From Haematococcus lacustris (lineage: Eukaryota; Chlorophyta; Chlorophyceae; Chlamydomonadales; Haematococcaceae): a stretch of DNA of 64,000 nt. Of this stretch, positions 12,519 through 24,600 are shown piece after piece. The stretch spans positions 6,649,153-6,713,152 of the forward strand of contig JASKMD010000008.1 in assembly GCA_030144725.1 (NCBI GenBank), written 5' to 3'. Below the pieces are notes generated by a model, which was given only the letters and a program-made list of their open reading frames with translations, searched no databases and was not told the DNA's origin. Made by a program: the position numbers and the translations under genes. Position 1 is the first letter of the stretch; the number at the start of each line of letters is the position of its first letter.

Positions 12519-12569
12519 ACACGGACCTGGTCTTGCAACATATCCCTGCGTGACGCAGATATAAGGCAC

Positions 12570-15366
12570 ATGGCGAGGAAGAAAAGACGCAAGGTTGTAC
12601 CTAGGCCAGCGCCGGAGGAACAGGATCCAGAATCCTGATAACACCTGGCACGCCCGGAAATGTAAGCTAACTCACCTGACCGAGCACCTCCCGCAAGCGC
12701 TGTTGGCTGCCTTCCTCCTGGCTGTGCTGCTACGAGTGAATGCCTGCAGCGAGCGGGCAGTTATCGGCAGCCTGCTGCTGGGCTTCCTCGTTCGGGACCT
12801 GTTTTCCCTGCACGTAGCCGACCAACTCGATGAGCACGGCCAGCCCGCGTACACGGACATCCCAGTGTCTCAGGCAGCCATCCCGGACCTAAGCTGCCGG
12901 AACCTGTACCTGCACCTGTGCCGCGGCCTGCCCGGAGACGGCGAGAACACTCGGCCAAGCGCAGCAGTCGCTGCCGTGCTGGCCACGCACCCCGACCTTC
13001 GCGCCCGCCTCGAAGCAATCCCACGATACCTCTCAGACTCCAACATGGTGGACCACGTTGGCCAGCAGCTGCAGACCGCATTCAGCAACATGCTCACGCT
13101 GCTCTTCGCTGGCAGGCTCAAGAAGTCAGTGTCCCTGGCCGGGGCCAAGGTCCTGCTGGGCACTCATGAGCACCAGCGCAGATTTGGGGTGAGGGGGCTG
13201 GGTGGTGGGCACCTGCCAGCGTGGTCCAAGCGGCAGTGCACCTATGTGCGCCGCATGGTGTGCGGCTTGGACGTCAGCTGGCTGCTGCAGGAGGGTGGGG
13301 TGGTGGTGACTCCAGCCATGCAGGCTGAGGTGGCTTTGCAGCGGGGCCTGCTTGAGCAGAGGGAGGGGGAGCAGATGGATGATGACTGGGTAGAGGATCC
13401 AGCGAACCGGGGCCGGCTGTTGCGCCATGCGGTGCATACCACCAAAGAGCTGAGGGCAGCCATGGCAGCCTGGCAGCTAGATATGGTGCCCTGGCAGCAG
13501 TCAGAGCTCACTTGGCCCGGGCAACAGTCTAAGCCTAGGCCCCGCCGCCCCAACACCCCCTATGCCATCACTCCCACTAGCAAGTGCCGTGCTCGGCACA
13601 TCGGCATCGACACCCTGGGCCTCTACGGCTTGATGAGTGAAGCCCGCATGCTGGGGGTGCTGACGGAGGAGGGGGTCACCTCCTTGGACAAGTTCAAGAA
13701 CGGTGCCCTACCCGACCCAGCGAAGCCGGGCAAGTACATTGAAGGGCCTGAGGACAGCCAGGTGAGTGCTCCTTGTAGTCAGGTGCCAGCCAGTCTTTGG
13801 GTGCTTTGTCAGCTGCCTTGTGTGTCAGGCAACAACAACATACAAGCTGATGTGGTGCCTTGATTGTGTGTATCGTGGCTGCAGGTGGCCGACCGATGGG
13901 ACGCATTGCTGCCTAACCCTCGCCGCCAGAAGCTCGCCAGCCCCAAACACATATTCGATCAGACCGTGCACACCGATGGAGTCGCCATCAGCGTGATTTT
14001 CCTGCGGCCCAAGCCTGCAGCTCCACCCGCAGAGCTGGCGCGGATGGGCAAGGGCATGGGCGCAGTCAACCCCCTGCCCATCTGCACGCGGAGTGGCTGG
14101 GCGTTGACCCGGGCAAGACGAATATGGCCACGGTGGCGCACGAGGAGCGCGACACTGATGACAGCGTGGTGTCCGTGAGGCACAGGACGCTGACAGCCGG
14201 TTCAGTACTACCGGGACAGTGGCATCACGCGGCAGGCCCAGGCGACCAAGACGTGGCTGACCAAGGTGAAGCCGCAGCTCAAGGCCCTGGCGCAGGTCAG
14301 CAGCAAGCCCAACTCGCTGGCCTGGTACCGGCGGTTCGCCGACACAGTCCTGGCGACGTACGACACCATGTGGGCCGAGGTCTCCAAGCCGCGTTGGGCC
14401 AACGCCAGGTTCCGGCTGTATTGTGGCAAGCAATGCGTGGTGGCATCGTTCTGGTTTAAGGGAAGGCCTAGTAGCAGTAGGCTTGGGAGCTAGACAGTAG
14501 CCAACCTAGGTCAGCTCATGCTCTTACACCTGGCCAACTGCTGCCCTATGCTGAACCTGACCTTACAAATGTGCGCCATGTGTGTTGTACCATGTGTGGC
14601 TGCAGCTCATCAAGCAGGCCAAGCAGTGGGTGGTCGGACCGCATCCTGGCACTAGCCTATGGGGCAACTGGCTTCAGTGGCAGCGGCACCATGGGCTGCA
14701 GGGGTGTCCCTGTCAAGCAGATGTTGAAGGAGGCGCTGAGGCAGTTCCCAGCAGGGCGAGTGGTGATGATGGATGAATTTCGAACCAGCAGGGTCAGCTC
14801 AGCCACCAACACCTCCAGTGAGACCCTCCCTGATACACCGACAGAGTCCTTCAGGTGAGGGGGGTAAGGATAGGTCAAGGTGAGGGATTGGCAGTGTTTG
14901 GAGGTGGTGGAGTCAAGTTGAGACAGATCTTACAAATGTGCCTTTCCCCATGTGTCCATGCAGGTGGCTGCAGTCAGTGAAAAGTATGGCAAAGCGTTCC
15001 CAAGTCCGGGGCCTGATGTGCTCAACAACAAGTACCGACATCATCAGGTAAGCACTGGCCTGACGCTACAAATGGCACATTAGCAGTAGCCTTTATGCAA
15101 GCCTCATGATTCAGCAAGTGCAGGTTACTAGCCATGCACAGCATACTGGCGGCTCCACGGTCAGCGCCTGAGCACCCATCTCATGCCTGGCAGCCTATTC
15201 AGTGCAATCTAGAGCATCCAAGACTGGGTGTCCTGGTACGGGCACCGACAGCTGACCATTGCCGCTGGGTGTTCAGGTTACCCCGGCAGGTGTCAGCGCC
15301 TAGGACGTCACCGCCTTAATACGGGGCAGAGCTGATGGTTACGCGCTTCATCTGCAGCCAGGGGTG
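12570..15366 (+). pseudogene. Decayed Fanzor-like RuvC nuclease gene (TnpB relative)
   Basis: The ATG at 12570 gives MARKKRRKVVPRPAPEE, an SV40-like nuclear localisation signal. After a 1-nt slip near 12630 a long frame follows (RKCKLTHLTEHL..., typical of the Fanzor N-terminus), ending at a donor at 13761. Exon 13885-~14453 holds RuvC-I as GVDPGKTNMATV. It is reached only by changing frame near 14090 and again near 14213 to continue as QYYRDSGITRQ. Exon 14606-14854, with another slip near 14640, holds YGATGFSGSGTMGCRGVPV and RuvC-II VVMMDEFRTSRVSS. Exon 14964-15047 has SQVRGLMCS. A last piece near 15300-15366 has an in-frame TAG just before DVTALIRGRADG, the RuvC-III position. Fanzors are eukaryotic RNA-guided DNA nucleases. 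At least four lesions make this copy non-functional unless some are sequencing errors. Confidence 0.7.
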
Positions 15367-15649
15367 TGAAGGCAGGACAGCCATAGGGCATGTGAGTGGT
15401 GTGCTGGTGGGTGCAACATGCCAGACAGCTAATGGCCTGCCATCGCGCGAGTAGCAGCGAGTTGCATGTCATCCCGCACGTCTACCATATTGTAGAACTA
15501 TGCCACGAACCAAAGTTGAAATACAATTCCGAATGTTGTCGTGGACAATCTCGTTTCATCCTACACGTGTGCCAGCTCAACAAATTAGGCCATCGTAGCC
15601 ATGCTTGTGCGCTGGCCCTTCTTCCAACGAATGTCGTGAACCCAGGGAA
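15367..15649. other. Intergenic; probable callose synthase 5' UTR/promoter
   Basis: No gene seen. It lies between the Fanzor remnant and the first ATG of the callose synthase at 15650. No TATA-like motif was confidently placed. Confidence 0.4.
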
Positions 15650-18600
15650 ATGTCTGCGACTCAACCTAGTTCCAAGTCTGCAGTTTGGGGCTCCCTCAAA
15701 GAGCTTATAGATGATGATAAAAGCGGGGGTATGCACCCATTGTCCCGCGAGCACGGCGAGCACCAAGAGCCTGGGTCAGTTAAGAGCCCAACTAGTGACA
15801 TGGCTGGGCGCGAAAAGAGTCTGGACTGGCGGAGTTTCATGAACAGTAAGCATATCTGCTTGTGCTAATGCTCGCGGTGCTCATTGCTGAAGCGGAGCAA
15901 AGTTTGTCTGTGAGAACATCATGCGCCTCAGCATGGCTTGCAGAACCCCTGTGTGTGCTCTTGAGGTCGGCAGGCTGCTAAAGTCTCCATACTCTGTTTC
16001 TCCTGGGTACAGATGTCATGCATGATGATGAGGATGCTGACAGCGCTGCCTATCCTTCAGCAGCACAGCATCACAGGCCAAGCACCACGAAGTCTTTGGT
16101 GGCGGAGCTGCAGGAAGAACAGGCATACCATGCAGAGGGGCTACAGGAATTAAACAACTTGGTGTCAGAACCAGGTGCAGCAGGAAAACCAGCTCTGCGT
16201 GGAGTGTTGAAGGGTGCAGCAGATAACCGTGCTGCTGGGTCGCCCCTGATCAGCAAACATGGCAATGCTTATGGGCCCACAGAAACGCAGCAGTTTGAAA
16301 TCAAGGTGTGATGTGTATGCTGCCCCAGCTCATCTGTATGTCAGCTGTTAGACTGCAACTCTTGTGCGGTTCTAATAGCACGTGCCATTTGACCGCACCA
16401 GGTGGCGCTTGTGTGTGCAGATGCCCTCGCTTGACACTGCAGAGTGGGAGACTGTGGTGCACCAGGTGGTTTGGAAGGTTGGCCGTCACTTTGGCTTCCA
16501 GGCCTTCAACAGCAACCCCAAGACGCAAAACCTGGTGCGCCATACCAAGCTCGTCACCAAGTCTTGTCAGCGCCTTATGTATGGATCCTAGCACTCTGGC
16601 TGTAGTTTGTAGTAGAGAAATGCAGTGCACTGAAGTGTACTGGGCTCACTCGCCTGTGCCTGCACTCTCTTACAGAGCATGGCGGAGTATGTGCCTGCCA
16701 GCATCTTTGTTGCCAGCGACCACATCATCAGCCTGCTATGCAAGGCAGGCTATGTGAGGAGGGGGCCAAGTGCCAAGGACACTGATGATGAGCGCTTTGC
16801 AAAGGCCCTCTTTGAGCTGCACACCAACATCTTCTACAGCTACGAGCAGCAGTGGACCAAGCTAGTGAACCTCTCTTGGCGCACGTATGCGGCACAGCAG
16901 GTGAGGTCATGGGGTCATGATCCCTGGGGAGCAGATGCTGCTGTCCACTGCTCTCACAACTGAGTAACATGCATACTTGATCATTTACCAATCGCTCCTG
17001 ATGCTGGCTGACGCTGTCACCTGCATTTCGCAGTTCTTGGACAGCTACAGCTACAGTGACCCTCGCGTGATCCATGGCCTGCTGTGCGAGCTAGGCTTAT
17101 GGTTCTTGATCTACTCTGAATCCAGCTCCATGAGGCACACACCCGAGCTGATGTGGTTCCTCTACTGGTGCATGAACCACTCTGACATCATGCTGGACTT
17201 CTGGCATAAAGACCTGCCACCTCTGGAACCAGGTACGTCTACACGTCCATGGATGCGCTAGCTTGTCTGCCCGCACTCATGGTTCTGTGAAATGCAGCTG
17301 CCACTGCACAGTAGCAGGTCAGCCAAGGGAAGGGCATGATCAGGAAAGAATGGTGTGACTGTCTGCCTCCCTCGTAGCGTGCCGGGAGCGGCGCATTGAG
17401 CTGAGGAACCTGCACCAGCACCGCATAAGGGACGTGCAGCTGCAGCTACAGATCTACCCTCGCCGGGTCAGGCCGGAGGACTGCGGGCGAGTCAGTTCCA
17501 TCTCAGCCAGGTTGCAAGAAATGTCAGATGTGGAGCCCGCTGACTATGCCCTGCTGGCTGACCTCATCGCGTTTGGGGATGGGGGCTTCTACTGCGACCG
17601 CATTGTGACGCCCATCTTTGACGTGTTTGCATATGAGGTGCGTTCGGGCTGCTGCCAAGAGATCAGGAGAGGCTGCATTCCATGCGCAAGCCACAATGCC
17701 TGGTCCTCATGCAGGTGGACCACCTGAGCACCCTGGGTATTGACGTAGCGCACCGCATTGGCTATGATGATTTCAACGAGACCATGAACGTGAAAGAAAT
17801 AGTGCAAGGTGCGAGTTGTCTGCACCTGGATGCTTCAGGTCGCCCTCGCTGCACATTGGCAGCGTGTAGCACCCCATTGTAGCTCTCCCCCAACATGCGT
17901 TGCTGATGGTGTACGCCTGCAGACACGGTAGCAGCGCTGCGTGTGAAGCCAGAGCAACTGCAATCTGCAACCGCCAACGAGGCCTGGACTGCCTTGACCA
18001 ACCTGGGGTTTGCAAAGCTGCAGTCTGTGGGCGGCTTCCAAGCTTCAGTAAGGCCCATGTCATGCCACAGACACCCATCTTGTGTGACGTTGGTTGACCT
18101 GAGAAAGTGCTTCCTTGCAGATCGCTGCTGAGTTCTGGCATACAAAGGTGTTTGTTAAGACGTACCGTGAGCGCCGCACCTGGGCAGCCATGTACCGGGC
18201 CTACTTCCGCGTGTGGTGTGTGCACCTTGTGGCGTACCATTTCCTCCAGGTACGCTGCCAACATGCAGTACACCGTCAATGCTGACCAACGCTGTCCTTC
18301 CATGCACGCTACCGCAACTGACAGCGCAGCCCTGCTGCGGCCAACCAGACTATTGGTGTGCCTGCCTCAGGTGCTGGCCTTCATGGGCTGGGACTGGCGC
18401 TACCTGTCCATGACATTGGTCACACACGCCTGTTTGAAGGCATTGGAGCGCATCTGCAACTGGTTTATGACCAGCGAGCCGCCAGAGCCGCTGAACACCA
18501 CCCTGTCCAAGGTCTTCAGCACACAGTGGGTCCTTACTTGCTGCAGCCATCAGGTTGGCTTGAATGCAGGCCAGACACCCAGGTGCCCTGCCTGCAGGGG

Positions 18601-21600
18601 CAAGTACCGCATGAGCCAGGCTGGCATTCGGGCCGTGCAGCGCCTGAACAAGGTGGCAGAGGAGAACACAGACGTGGCGCGTTCTGCCCAGATGTTTGTG
18701 GGCCACCAGACAGTGATCAAGCGCCGCAAGCACCGGCTGGAAGGCACCCCCCTGCATGGTGCGCATGCCGTACAGCTGCGGACTCTGACAGGTTGACAAT
18801 CTTGCATGCCTTGTGGAACTGGGACCATCCTTTGCTATCCTTACCTGCAGGGATCTGGGGCTTGTGGGAGTGGATCGTGCTGGCGGCACTCATGCTGGTC
18901 TGGTATGTCCTCCAGTTCTACAGAACGCCACTGCGGCCGTATGCCAGGGAGTGGTGGGGCGTGTTTGCTGGCCTCTACGTCTTCCTACACTTCCTGCACT
19001 GGTGCCTCACATTGGTGAGCCACACCACTGGCTGGAGTCGACCCCTGCATGCATCTCGACTCACATCTTAAAATGTTGTCAATCTGGTGATACTCTACAG
19101 GCCTGTAGGTCAAGTTTGAAGCTACGCAGATGATGCTCTGTACTGCATATGTCCTGTCGCAGTCCCTAACCCCTTTGTCAAGCATGAGTGCAAGCAGTGG
19201 ATGTGAAAGTGATGTGGTGATGTATGCTTGCTGCGTGAAGCTGCGAAGAACTCGTACCTGTGCATGTCATTGGAGCGTGTGTGTTGCCTAATGTCGACGT
19301 CGTGGTGGGCATTGTGCAGAGGGACGGCTACATGGTGAGCTTGACGCACATGCTGAAGCTCCCTGCCATCTTCCGGGCCTCCACCTTGCGTGGTGATGCC
19401 ACTTGCTGGCTCAGCGCGCCCATGCATATGAAGTGGAAGCTGCTCTTCCTAAATGGCCTCTTCTGGCTACTGGTACGCACGCTCTGTCAGCTTACAAACC
19501 CAGCATGTCCACATTAGCGTCCCTGAAGTGCAGATGCCAACCCCCTACGCTCTTGCCTGACATGTCAGTGGGTTAATTACCAGCTTGGTATGGCAGGCTA
19601 GTATATCAGTATAACACTAATGCAAGCCGACTCAGCACCTTGGCCCTCAACCTTGAGCCTTCATTGCAGTCGAACACTAATTGTGGACCACTACAAAACG
19701 ATGTTTTGTCTGTGTGGTGTTCCCATCACATGGCATGCACATGGCATACACATGGTCATGGTTGCCTACCACCTACACTATTGCCTGACCCAGAGGGCTA
19801 TTGTGTAGAGTTGGCATGTCTGGCATGCACTAAGTGTAAGCTGATGACAGCTCAAGATAGGGGGGCCACACACCAGTGTTTTTTTTTTCATTTGGCCTCT
19901 TTCCAATTTCATAGCACAAAGTGTCATGGCTCAGATTGGGACTGTCATGTTCATAGCGCGGCCCTATTGGGCCCCATAGCGCACAACAAAAATGTCAAAT
20001 AAAGCAATAGGCCCAATCAAAGGCGGTAGCGCCCACGCACAGCAGCGTTATCCAGCCACTTGCTAATGGCGCGCTCATCTGGGAATGTGTCCTAATCAAA
20101 TTGATTGTTGCTGAAGACATTCAAGTGGCACTCTTGCAGCCTGTTGCGGGTGTCATCTTTGAGGTAAGCCATGGCTGAGAACATGCGCTCCTCCTCCACT
20201 AAGCCTGGTGGCCAGCTTGATGTACTCCAAGATGTCAGCCTTGGTGATGGGTTGGCCAGCCAAGTAGCGGCACAGCTTGGTGGTCCATTGCTGGGTTGGC
20301 TGCTGCTCCACACGGTGTTCAGCTTGGCAGCGCATGACTTCCACAAATTGTTGGGATAGCAGATAGCTTTTGCTGCTCCAACAAGGCTGGCGCCAGTTGG
20401 CCGTTAGCCAGGGTCGTGTCCATGCAGTACCGGGCCTTGACAATGGCCAGGCGCTCAAGGAAGTCTTCATCGCTGGGCTGCTTGTCCCAGTAGTGGGCGT
20501 ACACAATAGCCAGTCCTTTGGCATACTCCGGTGGGAGGAAGCGGCTGTGTAGGTCAAGTACCACAGCATCTGCTGTTGCTGCCAGCTCCTGCTTGGCACT
20601 GTCGACATGCTGCTGGAGTCACTGGCTGGCACTAAAGCAGCCCGGCGCCCTTTTGGGGGGATGGCGTACAGCTGCACCGGCTCACTGCCTAGCTCACTGC
20701 CTTCCTCCTCCTCCTCATTCTCACCAAACGTTGTCTCCATGTCTGCTGCTGCCTGCCTGCTGCCTACCTCCTCACTGTCACTGTCACTGTCAGCCTCATT
20801 TGATTGCACTGTCATACTGCCACTCCCATGCGGCTGCAATGCCAAATGGCCAGAGCCGTTGTACACCAGGCAGCTGCCAGGTCCTGCCACATTGGTGAAG
20901 GCTGTCAGCTCAGGAAAGTCCAGTGCAGAGAAGGGGAAGGGGCCTGAGTACATGGCAGTGATCTTGTTGGCCGTCAGGGCCACCTCCTGCATAAGGTCCT
21001 CGACAAAGATGGCACGGCTTTGGCACACAAGGTTGAGGCGGTTGAGTGAGCGGAGGATAAGCAAGAGCCCGCAGGCTGCCAAAAGAGTAGGGAGGTCTGT
21101 GAGGAGGACACCAAGGACCTGATGTCACGCACCAGCCGCTCTGCTGGCTTCCGCAAGCTCAGCCAACGGGTTGGCGCGGCCCGCCCTATCAGCTGACCCT
21201 TGAGCCCAAGGCTGTGGCAAAGCTGCTTGAACTTCTGGGTGCGGGCTGCAGAAATGCTGGTTGATGTTTTCCACAACTCTAGTAACCCTGGCTTGTAAGT
21301 TAATACCATCGCTATACCCTCGGCGGGCACGGCCCTCAGCCATCGGGACTGCGGCGCTTATCCAAATTGCGGCTCTAAGCCGAGCTGCGGCTGCAGTACA
21401 AAGTTCACTTTTTATAACGCGATGCGCTATAGCACAGTCCGCAAGGGGTCCAATCCATAGCGCACGGAGCCCTCTGAAATGTCGCTTTTTATAGCGATCG
21501 CTATATATAGCGTTAAAAAAAAAACACTGCCACACACTACTGTGCCACAGCAGGCTGCTGCTGCTGCTGCTGGGCCTTATGAGGCTTGTCTCGCAGCCGC

Positions 21601-24600
21601 TTGTAGCCCAGGCCAGGGTACTCCTTGCCCTGGGCTGGCAGCTTCCCCTGCTCTGGCCACCAGCACAGTTGCAGCGGACCACACCACGACTACGACGGAC
21701 CTTATATTCGCGGGCTTTCAATCGTATGCGGCTCTTGCTCCGCGGTACTGGGCCGCTTCCTCGGAGGCATTGCGCCACCAGGCTCATATCTGCTCACACC
21801 TGCTGATACCTACTTATACCCAGGAGGCGATGTCACTCACTCTCGCACCTTCAAAGAACACCTCCAAAAGGCACCTCCAAAGGGCAAGCCTCCAAAGGGC
21901 ACCTCCAATGGGCAAACCTCGATTGACAGCGCAGCCCTGCTGCGGCCGCATGCAAGCTGACTCAGCGTTGACACAGCCCACGCTCGTTGACCATATACTG
22001 GTGCTGCTGCTGGGCCTTGGTGGTAGACTGTCTTGCGGCCGTCAATGAGCGCCGCTTGCTCTCTCCAATGCATTTACTTTAGAGTGCTGGGTGCACTCCT
22101 GGTCAAACCGTGTGCCTGGTTATGGTGTTAGGCTCTGCAATACTGGCCTTGCACTGGTGGGCTTGGCAGCCTGTGCCCAACACACAAGGAAGCTGCGGTG
22201 AGGGAGGCATAGCATCGGGGTGCTAGTGCTCTGCCCCTTTCCCCGCTTGTCCCGTTGCTCAAGTGGGGAAGAGACACCTATGGTGCCTGCCACTGTCACC
22301 CTTCCTGTTTATGTCTATTGTCAGAGCAGAGCAGTCAGCACGTTCAGCTGCCAGAGTAGACGACATGCTACCACAATTATGTCACATGTGCCGCTGTGTG
22401 ACCTCTTTCCCACCTGATGCTGAACATAGACCAGCATGCAGGGCAAGAGCAGCAAGCCCTAATCAAGGGGTGTCCGAGCCTGGTCATTATATCTCCTCTT
22501 GCTCACACACATCCCCTTTGTGAAGAGTTGGTCAATGCTATCATGGTCGCTGTCTCCGCTACGACTTGTGAGACAGGCTCCTACCCAGGCTCTTGGGACC
22601 CAGCCTGGGTCAAAGTGCGCAGCAGTGGATGCTAACGACAGCTCACACATCCCAGTCACACAATTGAACGCTGTTGCTTGTTTTCCGCATCAAGTATGTT
22701 GGACAGTACTGAGCATACCTTTCCAGCCAATACATGCTCCCAGGCTGCCCTCACAGTCTTCTGACTCAATCACTGGTGAGCTGCCCGTGTGTGCTTGCAG
22801 GTCTTTGCTATGAAGCTGCCATTTGACTACTTTGTGATTGCCAAGCCAGTGGTCGTGCCGTTGCGAGTGGTGCTGTACCGGCACTGGCTGTCGTGCGATG
22901 GCGGTGCCTCCAAGTGGTGAGGTCTCGAGCATTTGTGTCAAAATGGTGTCGGCAGTCAATGGGTGCCGGGGCACTATAGCATGGGCCTGGCCGTGTGGGG
23001 TATGCAACCATGTGATGACTTTGCTGATGCTGCTGTATGGATGCCTCCTGCTGCTGTGCCAGGTATCCCACTGAGCTGGGGAACACTGGCAAATACCCGT
23101 TCCCTTGTCTGGGCGGTGACTGGCTACTGCTTGCCGGGAGAGTGGCTCCCTTCATGGTCATCATCTTCATGGACACTGCGCTGTTTTACCAGATCGCCAT
23201 CACCATCTTTGGTCTCCTCAGGTATGGGGCCAAACCCAATTGCAGGGATGCCATGAGGCTGGTCGTTGCCTTGCTGACGCAACTGTTGTCGTGCGTGTTT
23301 GTGGCCCCACCCCTCAGAGGCATGTTCAAGCTGGACCTGGGCGTCCTCACCTCCTGGGATGAAGTAACAAAGGAGTTCTACAGGGCGCCAGCAAGGTAGC
23401 TGTTGGCACCTGCAAATGCGCTTCTCTTTGCTGGGCACATCACGCTCAGCTCCTGAGCTGTCAACTGCCTCTGGCTGCCAGGTGGTGGCACAAGTGCATG
23501 TCAGAGCTTGGCAATGACAACCAGCTGGCGCAGCTGAAGCAGAGCATGTTTGTGGAGGACAGCGCAACAGGTCATGTGACGCAAGTGTCAGACGGCCTGA
23601 TGTTTAAGAAGGCTGTGCTGACACCTGAAGAGATTCTCGGCAAGAAGGTGGGGATGACCACCCAATGTCTGCTGGCGTCAATTAGTACCTGCTTGGCATC
23701 AGTAGGCGAAAACTTGACCCCCATGCAGGTGCACTTCAACGGTCGGGGCAAGTCCAGTGCTGGCGGATCCATGTCTGGTGACGCAGCCCAACGCTCTGGC
23801 CCGTCAGGGGTCATTGACAGGATGCGGGCCCTGGTGCAAGATGCCACACACTCCGATAAGCCTGAGCGGAAGACAGCCATGCTGCCCAGCAGCTCGAACC
23901 GCACTCGGGTGGCCATGTCCGAAAAGAAGCGAGACGAGGAGGCTCACAAGCGCGACGAGCGCCACAAGGAGGACGAGGTGGGCTCTCTGCAGAGCCACAA
24001 TGCCTAGGCCACCCATGCTGCTATTGCTTTTGTTCTGCTTACACCACTGGTAGTTTTGTCAGCCAGCGGCACAGTGGTTTGGAATGCTGTCCAGGCGAAG
24101 GCTCAAGCGCACAAAGCAGCCATCGTGGCAGGCAAGGGCCACCTGATAGACAAGGAGGTGATGGGCATCTCCCAGTCTGGTTCCATGGCACCCAGTGTGG
24201 CGGCCACTGATGGCGAGGAGGTGCAGCAGCAGGCCGCGGGCATCAAGGTATGGCGCTTGCAATGCCACCAGGTCAGCAAAACCTATGTGTGTGCTGGTGT
24301 ATTGGCAGAGGCTCAACCGGTTGGTATAGTGATGTGTGTGCTGCAGGGTATCTTTAACCGCTTTGTGCACAGTGATGCTGGTGAGGGCGATGCTGTCGAC
24401 AAGATGGCAGCTGACGCCGCTAAGCTGAAGAAGAGTAAGGCCAACACAGGCCCCACCCCCAGCCCAGTAGGCCGGCAGCACAAGGTTGCGCTGTCAGTGT
24501 CTCAAGCCCCTAAGAGTGGCAGGACCCGCCCAGTCACCGCTGCAGTCAGTGCAGCCCCTTCCAGAGCTGCCAGCGCAGCCCCTTCCCGGGCTGCCAGCGA

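Noticed and set aside
12595..13863. Membrane protein (hydrophobic segment LLAAFLLAVLLRV)
   Set aside because: The stretch matches the Fanzor N-terminal helix region, and the downstream RuvC motifs explain the gene better.
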